Below are positions 10,301 to 17,693 of a DNA stretch of 18,237 nucleotides, piece after piece (positions within the stretch are counted from its first letter, which is position 1; each line of letters starts with the position of its first letter). The position numbers were made by a program, and so were the translations under genes. Source of the stretch: Thalassiosira profunda (Eukaryota > Bacillariophyta > Thalassiosirophyceae > Thalassiosirales > Thalassiosiraceae). The stretch spans positions 1 through 18,237 of the forward strand of contig JALLAP010001022.1 of assembly GCA_036939355.1 (NCBI GenBank), in the 5' to 3' direction. The notes below the pieces were generated by a model. It had not been told where the DNA came from and did not search any database. It saw nothing but the letters and a program-made list of their open reading frames with translations.

Positions 10301-10492
10301 CACGTCGGGCATGAAGGCCGGGCCACCGCCACTGCTGGCGGAGGAGGAGCCCGCGGCGGCCGTCCCGCCGGCGTCGCTGTGGCTGTGGTTGCTTTGTCGT
10401 AGTGGTTGTTGCTGCTGTTGGCCCCGCGCGGGGCGGTTGCGGCCCAGCCCCCCCGCCAATTTGGCGGCGGCGCGGTTCGCGGCGGAGACCAT
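7344..10492 (-). CDS. Single-pass membrane protein with PTPDPALL repeat stalk and FkbM-like methyltransferase domain
   Basis: Three exons on the minus strand: 10492-9185, 9096-8635, 8558-7344 (introns 88 and 76 nt, GTGAGT/TTAG and GTGAGA/CTAG), all phase 0, giving 994 aa from an ATG at 10492. The first join is confirmed because it completes a repeat unit (DTMVW joined to GYPPGVPTPDP). Layout: Ser/Gly/Gln-rich N-terminus of about 150 residues; one membrane segment about 154-174 (AVPAFLLASVAIFLLVHLAG), suggesting a type II Golgi or surface protein; Asp/Gly-rich stretch with a duplicated GDDATKKTGL; repeat stalk 298-504; Pro-rich linker; Cys cluster CGCCCCHC near 666-673; methyltransferase domain about 735-940 with SAM motif VEIGAGDG (761-768) as in the FkbM family. 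The later FkbM signature DVEG appears as VRVRGDPW, so activity is uncertain. It ends 54 bp from the VPS11 stop (convergent). Confidence 0.8.
8893..9601 (-). repeat. Coding tandem repeats (PTPDPALL, unit about 26 aa) split by an intron
   Basis: Within the FkbM-like gene, residues 298-504 consist of about eight units with consensus DGSPTTLKWNYPPG followed by PTPDPALL. Exact or near-exact PTPDPxLL octamers begin near residues 335, 361, 420, 443, 469 and 496; degenerate copies are PSPAPAG near 311 and KPAPVASPD near 396. The last three units have switched from LKWNYPPG to TWGYPPG. The 88-nt intron 9097-9184 sits between W and GYPPG of one unit. The conserved core suggests a structured or modified motif rather than plain low complexity. 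Confidence 0.85.
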
Positions 10493-11101
10493 GTCGCTGC
10501 TTATGCTTTGTTGCGTCGACCCGATCTATTGGCAGCCGCAATTGAAATTGTTGCGAGGGGGTTCCTCCTCTTCGTTTACTTATTCGGGACGATCAAATAA
10601 AATAGAGGCAGCGCCTCCTCGCGGTCCGTTCGCCCAGAGAAATTGCAACCGACGGCGCCCTCTCCCTCAGTAGGCAATGGCCGGCGCTGCGAGGGCCCGG
10701 ATATGGAAGAGTGGGTGGGCCGGGCCGAGAGGGGAAGCTGGCGTCGACGAGCCGAGGTGCCCAGCTTCTCTGTTTGAGGAGCTAGGAGCTACAATAGGTA
10801 GAGCAGGTAGGCGTCGGGGACCGTTCCGGGGAAACTCGACCTACTCGGGCAAACTTGCCCCCCAAAAGGGGGCTTCGAGCGCGAGCCCTTTCAGTGATGT
10901 TGCCAGTTGAGGAAGAATAGTGAAATTTAGGAGGGCTAGCCCTCTAAATGCCCCCCAAATGACTTGCCGAGTCACAGTCTCGCGTCCTCCTTCAACTTCC
11001 CTCGCTTCTTCCTGTTGCTGTTGTTCCCTTCACTTCTTCCTCTCCCCATCTCCTCGTCGGCGGGAGCAGCGCACCCAAACACCCCAGCACAGCAACGAGC
11101 C
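10493..11101. promoter_or_regulatory. Divergent promoter region between the FkbM-like gene and the aspartic protease gene
   Basis: About 610 bp between two divergent ATGs, with no convincing exon. A TTGCAA hexamer lies at 10643-10648. A GC hairpin (GCCCCC, loop CAAAA, GGGGGC) lies near 10857-10873. A near-perfect inverted repeat is at 10925-10949. A pyrimidine-rich stretch (about 10981-11050) just before the protease ATG reads as a hydrophobic frame but has no ATG. Promoter function is inferred from position. Confidence 0.4.
10925..10949. repeat. 25-bp inverted repeat with 12-bp arms and one bulged G
   Basis: The core AGGGCTAGCCCT (10932-10943) is a perfect 12-bp palindrome. Flanks ATTTAG on the left and CTAAAT on the right extend each arm to 12 bp, with a single extra G at 10931. 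It lies about 150 bp upstream of the protease ATG. It overlaps a four-codon reading frame (ATG 10948, TGA 10960-10962) that would be an upstream ORF if transcribed. Confidence 0.6.
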
Positions 11102-14100
11102 ATGTCCCACGAGGAGGAGGGGCGGCGATGGCGGAGCGACGCCCCCGACGGCCGCGGCCGAGGGCGGGGCGAGCCGCGGGCCGCGGCGATGCGAGGGCTT
11201 TGCACGGGCGACGAATATCGAGCCGCCGCAAACAACCCCCTCCGCGCCCACGGCCGCGCGCTGCTGCAGCGCCTGCGGGTCCAGCAGCGCCGACAATTTC
11301 GGGAGCGGTGGCGGGAGGAGCAGCGGCAGTGGCAGCTGCCGCCTGAGTGTTATCACCAGAAAGAGTTTGATGGGCGACCGCAACAAAGCGCATACACCCC
11401 CCAACAATATTACCACGACGGCCGCCCTACCACGGCCGCTGACCACACCATCAACGACGGCCCCTGCCAGCTCGCCGCCGACCTCGTCGCCATGAACAAG
11501 CGGCGGCGCGTCCGCTCAATCCTCCTCCTCTCGGCCGCGGCCTTCCTGGGCTGCGTCGCCCTCGACGGCCTACTCCACTTCCGCCCCGAGGCCGTCCGGC
11601 GGAGTGTCGAGGGGGCCGCGATCAAAATCGACGATTACGAGAGAAAATTGGAGGACGAGTGGGGGAGGCTCCAGCAGCATCGCCGCGATGGGGAGGAGGC
11701 GCACGGATCGCAATCGCTGCAGCCGCAGCGGGGGGGAGGGGAGAAAGAGGGAACGGCCGGACGATTTTTGAGAAGGCTCGTGGCCTCGCTGTTGGACGAC
11801 GACGGGGCGGAGATGGAGGCGCCGCCGCCGCACCGCTCGTTCGAGGCGACAAATGGCGGCGAGACAAATGCAAACGCGTTCGTTGAGGGCCCGAATCTGA
11901 TCACGGAGGGCGACAGACCTCCGGGGCGACGGGCCCCGGCGCTGCGCGCCTTGCCCCTCCTCCCCAAGCGGGCCCTTCAGCATCGCCAACGGCGCGAGCT
12001 CATCGCAAGGCAATTGCCGCTCCCTGATCATTTGATTGAGGGGGCCGACGATGAATTGTACGCGGCTGATAATTCCCACCGACGGAGACGGATGTACCCC
12101 GCGCTCGTCGACTTGGATGGCGAGGAGGGGGAACCACGCCTCGTGCGCGACCTCCGGGGCGACGCCGTCGACGACGCCCCAACGTACGAGACCGGCGCCC
12201 TCTACCAGGGCTACGGCACGCACTACCTCGACCTTTACGTGGGATCGCCGCCGCAGCGGCAGACCGTCATCGTCGACACCGGCTCGAGCGTCACGGCGTT
12301 TCCCTGCACGGGATGCCAAAGCTGCGGCGCCAATCCAACGACGGGGGAGCAATATCACACCGACGTGGACTTTGATACCGCGGCGAGCGAGAGCTACGAG
12401 GAAACGCCGTGCCATCGGGGAAAGCGCGAGAAGGGCACGACAGTGGGATACGTGCCGTGCGGGATCGGGACGTGCCAGCGCACGATCGTGGGGCAACGAG
12501 GGAACGGGAAGGAGGAGAGGGGCGAACGGTGCCACCTCGCCGTGAGCTATGCGGAGGGGAGCTCGTGGACCGCGACGGAGGGCAGCGACGGTGAGTGTCG
12601 ATGCGATGCAACTCGATTTGTGTACGCAGTTGCTTGGGCGTTCGTGATATGCTCACATCTCTTGTTTTCGCCTCCTGTTGTTCGGCGCAGTGGTTTATCC
12701 CTCCGGCCCGCATGACGCCACGCTGGCGAGCCCCGACGACCGAGCGGCGGCCGGGGTGGGCGCCGGCATGGGAAGCTTGGGTGCTGCGAGCAGCGGCGGA
12801 GATTTCGACTGGATGGATTTTCGATTGCAGTTCGGTTGCCAATCGAAGGTGAGTCGCGGAGTGTCCGATGCGATATCAAGCTGCATCCTGTTGGTGGGTA
12901 CAATCGTTCTGACAATGCGACTTCCTTGCAAATCACAGGTGACGGGCCTCTTCCGCACCCAGCTCGAGGACGGCATCATGGGCATGGACAACCGAAAAGG
13001 AGCCTTCTGGATGCAGCTGCACGAGCACTACCAACGGAACGGATACGCGCAGCCCGCGGAGGACGATGACGCCGGCGCCGCTTTCGATCCGGCCCAGTTC
13101 TCGCTCTGCTACGACCGGCAGTCCCTCTCGATGGATTTGACGCCGGGCGTGGGATCCGGGGCGTTGACGCTGGGCGGGACGGACCCGCTGCTGCACAACA
13201 CCGAGATGGTCTACGCCGAGAACGTGACCCCACGGGAGGGTGAGTTATGCTCGCAGTGTCGTTTGGAACGTTTGTCGCAGGGCGCACGTCTTATGCTCAT
13301 CGTGTCGCACCTTCGCCATTTCTCTTTCAGGATGGTACTCCGTCCGAATCAAGGCCGTGTTTTTGAGAACGGGCGGCGGCACGCTGGCAGAACCACCGGC
13401 AAACGCCGACATGGACTACATTCGCGTGAACGCGGACGAGCCCGCGCTCAACGGAAACAAGGCGGCGAGCAGCGGGGTCATCGTAGACTCTGGCACCACC
13501 GACACCTACCTGCCGCAGGGCCTAAAGGCGCCGTTCAACGAGGCTTGGAACAAGGCCGTGGGCGGCAACCAAGGCTACAACAACAATGCGCAAGAGCTGA
13601 CGCCCGAGCAGGTCAAGTCCCTGCCAACCATCTTGCTGGTGCTGCAAGGCCACGCGACGAACGACAAGGAGACGGCCATCGGTCTGACGCGCTCCCACGA
13701 GGGCATGCTCCGGTCCAACGGAGGGCCCACCAACCAGGCCAGCCTCTCCGAATCCGACGTGGTCGTAGCCGTGCCGCCGAGCCACTACATGGAGGAATCG
13801 ACCCGCACACCGGGAACGTTCACGGCGCGCGTGTACTTCTCCGAGCGGTTTGGCGGGCAGTCTATCCTGGGCAGCAACTTTTTGATGGGGCATGAAGTGA
13901 ACTTCGACGTCGGGCGGGGCCGGATCGGCTTCGCGGAGTCGCATTGCAATTATGAGCGGTACGTGCAGGATCGAGATGCGAGAGCGCAGAGCTTGGCCGT
14001 CGAAGAAACTGTGCAGCAGATGGTCGAGCCAGTGGCTCCGGACGAAGGAGAGGGAAGCAGCAACGCAGAGAGGGATCCTGCCGCGAACGGCCCTGCGAGC

Positions 14101-14121
14101 AATGCAGCCCCGATGGCTTAG
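11102..14121 (+). CDS. Membrane-anchored pepsin-family (A1) aspartic protease
   Basis: Four exons: 11102-12590, 12691-12848, 12939-13239, 13331-14121 (introns 100, 90, 91 nt), giving 912 aa. The start is the first ATG in frame (11102); upstream in the same frame there is only TTG. A basic KRRRVRS stretch precedes one hydrophobic segment (about 139-158, ILLLSAAAFLGCVALDGLL), so a type II signal anchor with the catalytic part in the secretory lumen is likely. A charged pro-region runs to about 370. The catalytic half-sites are VIVDTGSSVTAFPC (Asp392) and GVIVDSGTTDTYLP (Asp702). The flap is recognisable in SYAEGSSW, and QLEDGIMGMDN and SILGSNFLMGHEVNFDV complete the fold. CTGCQSCG after the first motif suggests the extra disulphides of plant- and plasmepsin-V-like A1 enzymes. 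The 310-residue gap between the two Asp is well above the roughly 180 of pepsin. The hydrophilic tail has no second membrane segment. Confidence 0.92.
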
Positions 14122-14443
14122 TAGCGAGCGGATGTGGGGGAAGCCGAAAGATAAGAGGCAAGCTGTATGATAGATGCACAGAATAGAATTCGCGAACACA
14201 ACACAGTCTACTTTTGCGCCATTGCAATTGCAATAGTGAAAGGGTAGAGCTGTGGGCAAGGAGAGGAGAAAGAGCGCCCCAACTGCCGGCGAGATGCGCT
14301 GTGAGAGTCTTGAGAGATGAGCGAGCAGCGAGCAGCCTCGAGCAGCACCTGACTCACTCGAATTTTGCAGGTCATTGATCAAACTGTCTGTTATACTAGT
14401 CAATGTAAATGAATACCCCGCTCGAAAGAGCAGGGGTGTAGGT
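14122..14443. other. Intergenic spacer with a perfect ATTGCAATTGCAAT palindrome
   Basis: This lies between the protease stop and the PsbP-like gene. A 14-bp perfect palindrome ATTGCAATTGCAAT lies at 14221-14234; it contains two overlapping TTGCAA hexamers. The rest holds no recognised exon. An ATG at 14444 followed by TCGGCATT and a GTGAGT donor at 14458 could be a tiny first exon of the next gene, with acceptor CACTAG at 14502, but this would be an unusually short 45-nt intron and leads into a frame different from the lumenal signal. Confidence 0.4.
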
Positions 14444-14502
14444 ATGGCTTCGGCATTGTGAGTCCTGCCTTCGCGGTTTGGGAGCAACGTGAAATACACT
14501 AG

Positions 14503-15350
14503 CGCTTCCGCTTCGCCCGCCGCGAAGCCGAAGTTCGCCACCACGAAGCCGAAGGTCGTCGCGACGTGGTGGGGGCCTCCCTCTCCTTCGCCGCCTCCTT
14601 CGCCCTACTTGCTCCCTCCCGCGCCAACGCCGCCGCGGCGGTCCAAGACAGCATCGATCTCGAGAATTTTCTCCGCACCGGCGTCGATGCCGGTGGGAAT
14701 ATGGGCGTATCGTCGCAGGCGGGCAAAAGCCGGCCGCAGACTGGCGTTGTTTTTAGGGATGGCACCGACGTGCTGCAGGCAAAAGCGGGGACGTGTCCGC
14801 GGAGATTTTGGTGGGGACCAAGGCCCAGCCGTCCAGCGTGCTCGTGAGTTTCACGGCGCCCTACAAGCTCGAGACGGGGAGCGTGTTCGACGTGGAGTGT
14901 CGCGACGGGAAGACGGGCGACGGTGCGTTCCTCGCGGTGACGACGCCGGCCAATGGAAAGGCGTTGGGGGAGCTGCCAAGCTCTTTCTTTTTGGAGCGGC
15001 TGTTCGATCCCACGGGACGGTTCTCCTTTTACGGCCCGCCCACGGACGTCAAAGTGAAGAAGAGCACGATGATCGACGACGCGACGAGGGTGCTTGACGT
15101 GAGCTTCTCGAATCTTTCACAAAGCACCAACGCCGAGATTCCCCGGAAAGCGGTGTTGGTGGCAACGATTCCAAAGGGCACAGATAATGCGGTTATGCTC
15201 GTGGCGAGTGCAAATGAAGGGAGGTGGAAGAAGGGTGGGGAGGATAGGGCGCGGGGGATTGTGGAGTCATTCCGTGCCATACCGGCGCCGAAGACGAATA
15301 TGAAGCTGCGGGCGAAGGATCGCTCGGGCGGATCGAGCTTGGACTTTTAG
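14503..15350 (+). CDS. PsbP-like thylakoid-lumen protein, frame-disrupted as given; 5' end unresolved
   Basis: Probable photosystem-associated lumenal protein of the PsbP-like type. The C-terminal part (frame from 14793 to TAG 15348-15350) has GDVSAEILVGTK, TGSVFDVECRDGKTGDGAF, RVLDVSFSNLSQSTNAEIPR and RWKKGG...ARGIVESFR; the RWKK...SFR ending is typical of PsbP folds. The part at 14560-14780 is in another frame and gives a twin-arginine signal RRDVVGASLSF ending in ANA, then GVDAGGNMGVSSQAGKS and GVVFRDGTDVLQ. The two frames are out of step by one base around the AAAA run at 14781-14784; one more A would join them. Farther 5', a transit-peptide-like stretch (ASASPAAKPKFATTKPK) is in a third frame. 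No introns explain these shifts. Either sequencing or assembly indels or a decaying gene fits. Family call is by eye and moderate. Confidence 0.6.
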
Positions 15351-15690
15351 GTCAGGTGTGATGGTGTGGTGTAAGTCGCATATTTGCAACAACTTGCATT
15401 CCCAGCAATACCCAACACCAAGATGAGTCATTGCAACTTTCTGGTGCGCTGCTTCGCATTTTACACAACTAAGAACAAATCTAGATAGAATAGATTCGCT
15501 CGGATTGTGGCACCTAACCTTAACAGCCGCCACATCACCACCATTTGATGAACACTCATAGATTACTTCTGGCCTGTTTTGTACTCATAGCTCGGTTAAG
15601 TTTTTTTTTCGCAGGCAGTCGCGTGTGTCTAAATCATTTGGCACACATAGGTCGCAAAACGAGCTAGTGCCTGGGGCTGAGGGGACTGCA
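15351..15690. other. Intergenic, no recognised gene
   Basis: AT-richer than the coding part. It contains a T9 run followed by CGCAG at about 15601-15614 and several TTGCAA/TTGCAT hexamers (about 15384-15437), presumably the 3' flank of the PsbP-like gene. No tRNA, snRNA or coding signature was recognised. Confidence 0.5.
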
Positions 15691-15698
15691 GTCGCGAG

Positions 15699-15710
15699 TT
15701 AGGGTTAGGG
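15699..15710 (+). repeat. Interstitial telomere-type repeat, (TTAGGG)2
   Basis: Two perfect TTAGGG units on the + strand followed by a degenerate TGGG. This is the first of four such tracts, all G-rich on the same strand, which marks the left boundary of the subtelomere-like part. Confidence 0.85.
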
Positions 15711-15739
15711 TGGGTCGCTGTGCAACCAAAAATGGGCTC

Positions 15740-16230
15740 TGCTTTTGTTGCGGTTGGGTTGCAGTCGGAGGGTTGAAAACAGGCAAAGTTAGGGTTAGGG
15801 TTATGGTTGGGTTGCAGCCGGTCGCAGTGCGTAACGAGGGCTAAAAACAGGCAAAGTGCGGCTGAAAAATGGCAGAGTTGGCAAGTTGCAGTTGGTGAGA
15901 AAGGGTTGTAGTTGGGTTGGAGTTGCGTTGCAGTAGGTTGCAGTGAGCACCGATAGGAAGAATGAAAATGAGTGAAGTATGGCTGAAAAATGGCAGAGAT
16001 GGCGGGTTGCAGTCGCTAGCAGTGAGCACCGATGGTTGAAGCGGGCAAAGTGCAGCTGAAACGGTAGAGTTGACGGGTTGCAGTGTAGGGTTGCAGTATG
16101 GGCGCGAAACGGGGACAGAGTACAGAGCAAAAAGGCATACAGATAGGGTTGCAGCGCAGTTGCAGTTGACATCGTTGGGGTGGAGGGAGAAAAAATATAA
16201 AAAGGATTGAAGTTGCAGGTACAAAGCAAC
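15740..16230. repeat. Degenerate GTTGCAG repeat field
   Basis: The + strand is strongly C-poor and repeats GGGTTGCAGT-type blocks about a dozen times (for example near 15758, 15809, 15885, 15926, 15935, 16006, 16075, 16089, 16147, 16209). Longer shared blocks recur: AAAACAGGCAAAGT at 15776 and 15844; GCTGAAAAATGGCAGAG at 15861 and 15982; CAGTGAGCACCGAT at 15941 and 16020. Spacings of about 68-121 bp show an eroded tandem array. A second telomere-type tract (15789-15806: two TTAGGG and a TTATGG) lies inside it, so the GGGTTGCAG blocks may descend from telomere-like sequence. Open frames on the minus strand here are composed of Cys/Leu/Pro/Thr runs and look like products of composition. Confidence 0.7.
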
Positions 16231-16975
16231 TAAATCAATGTTTTGTTGTAATGTAAGTCGGTAGTCGGCGAGGACAGTGTAGTTGGCAGAATAGCAGAGC
16301 TGCCGCTAGAAGCTGCACAGAATGCGCATGCAACAAAACTTGAGTCGAAACATCATCGTTGCATAAGTTGAGGGCGTTGCTGAAGTGGCAGTAGTTTGGT
16401 TTGTGGCAACAGCATTTTGCAGTTGATTTTGGTACAGGATGGGAGGTTGAAGAACACGGCAGTGAGTAGGCAATGTGTGATAACAAAATCGCAGAGGAGT
16501 GGAGTAAAGAAGAAAGGTTGCAGTTTGGTTTGCTGTCGCGTTTGGGTTTTGCAATGCAGTGTGGTTGTGGTTGGTGTTTGGTGTTTGGGCAAACAGCGAA
16601 GGCAGTGATGCGTGAGAGAGTTACTTTGCATGACTGATTGCATCGAGTTGTGTGTTGTAGCGATAAAGTTGCAGACACGAGATGTGGACGTGAATGAGAG
16701 TGAGAGAAGAAAAGAGAAATAGAGAGTATGAGATGGGAGAGAACAGCGCAAGATAAGAGCTGCAGCGCGGAGATATGCGTGAGACGTGAGGCATAGGCAT
16801 GAATGAAAGGAAGAGAGAAAAGCAAGAGATGCAAGCAAACGGCGCAAGCAAGAGATAAGAGAAAGCGATGGTAGGAGCAAGAGGTATGCAAGCAATAGAT
16901 GCGGGATGGTAGTTGTAGTGTGAGACAAGAAATGAGAGCAAGAGATATCTTGATGATATGTGAGGCATGGGCAGG
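16231..16975. other. Purine-rich, strand-asymmetric gene-poor stretch
   Basis: The + strand is dominated by G, A and T with little C; from about 16600 to 16970 it is mostly GA-rich (AGAGA-type runs). A few GTTGCAG copies continue (16515, 16667). Two overlapping minus-strand frames of 218 codons exist but have Ser/Leu/Cys/His-rich, low-complexity products with no domain or intron structure, so no gene is called. Confidence 0.6.
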
Positions 16976-16991
16976 TTAGGGTTAGGGTTAG
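16976..16991 (+). repeat. Interstitial telomere-type repeat, (TTAGGG)2 TTAG
   Basis: Two perfect TTAGGG units and a partial TTAG, followed at once by AGGGGCATCTTGAA. The same kind of flank follows the large tract at 18154-18191, so this tract and its right flank form the left edge of a repeated module. Confidence 0.85.
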
Positions 16992-17134
16992 AGGGGCATC
17001 TTGAAACAAAAGTTTAGGCGAACCTTCCCGAAAGTTTTGAGGGTCAATAGAGGGTCCAAAGAGCTACCTAGAACCCGCCTCGGATTTTCCTAATTCCCGG
17101 TGGTTTGCGTTTTCAATCGCAAAAAAATGACTTT
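16992..17134. other. Right flank of telomere-type tract, unique sequence
   Basis: Begins with the GCATCT-GAA block shared with 18192-18205 and runs to the first palindrome of the array. No coding signature. Confidence 0.45.
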
Positions 17135-17580
17135 TGTGACCGGTCACATTTTTGTGACATGTCTCATCTGGTACCATGGACGCTCCCGCCCAGGCAACGG
17201 GCTCCTCGGCCTTCCCACAGCAGCAGGAGGGCACACGGGAGCCTCCCGTTGCCCTCACCCCCGTGGACCCCCCAACGGACAGGGCAATTTGGACGGCCAT
17301 CATTGTGACATGTCACGGAGGTCAAAAGTGTGACCTGTCACAAAACCTGCTCCCAACCGTGACATGTCACAGATCAAAATGGGCAAGGGACCGCCAACAG
17401 CTGCTGCAGGCATCCTGGAAACCCACCGGCAACGCCAAGGGAGCCCGCCGCGGTGTGCCAGGGGCCGGCACATGGACGCTGCGCAAAGGCGTGTGTGACC
17501 TGTCACGAATCTTGTGACAGGTCACAATGTTTGAATTGTTTACCTTTTGTGACCCGTCACACAGTTTGTGACAGGTCACT
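17135..17580. repeat. Cluster of nine TGTGACNNGTCACA palindromes
   Basis: Nine 14-bp inverted repeats in 446 bp, starting at 17135, 17153, 17304, 17329, 17358, 17494, 17513, 17548 and 17567. The arms TGTGAC and GTCACA are fixed (four perfect palindromes or full-arm copies, the others with one outer mismatch), while the central dinucleotide varies: CG, AT, AT, CT, AT, CT, AG, CC, AG. Sites come in close groups (spacings 18; 25 and 29; 19; 35; 19) separated by two GC-rich spacers, 17167-17303 and 17372-17493. The first spacer has its own inverted repeat (GGCAACGGG against CCCGTTGCC), and both spacers carry CATGGACGCT. Spaced arms with a variable centre look like dimeric protein-binding sites or ends of short mobile elements. 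No open reading frame of note fits the region. Confidence 0.85.
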
Positions 17581-17693
17581 TCAAAGTGTTAGAAGAGGTG
17601 GAAAGGGATGTCACATCAAGCAAATACTAAGTTAAGTGTGTCCCCTACAAGTAGATCCCCCCCCCCCCGCCCCCGATGCCCACCCCTCAGCCC

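Noticed and set aside
10700..10920. Structured RNA gene in the divergent promoter region
   Set aside because: Several short GC hairpins are present, but no fold or conserved box of a known RNA family could be recognised.
10964..11101. N-terminal extension of the aspartic protease with a hydrophobic leader
   Set aside because: The frame is open and hydrophobic, but only a TTG could start it; the first ATG is at 11102. Kept as possible 5' leader only.
13522..14544. 340-codon minus-strand frame across the end of the protease gene
   Set aside because: It overlaps the exon containing the second catalytic motif and has no recognisable domain; a compositional shadow.
15801..17009. Minus-strand frames of 142 and 218 codons
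   Set aside because: They lie on the C-rich strand of a repeat field. Products are Cys/Leu/Ser/Thr-rich, overlapping in several frames, with no conserved motif.
17176..17517. 113-codon plus-strand frame running through the palindrome array
   Set aside because: It reads through the palindromes themselves and has no conserved domain or convincing start context.
17135..17580. CRISPR array or bacterial CRP operator cluster
   Set aside because: Repeats are short palindromes with irregular spacing and no uniform spacers, and the CRP consensus has six central bases between TGTGA and TCACA, not four. The surrounding genes are eukaryotic with introns.
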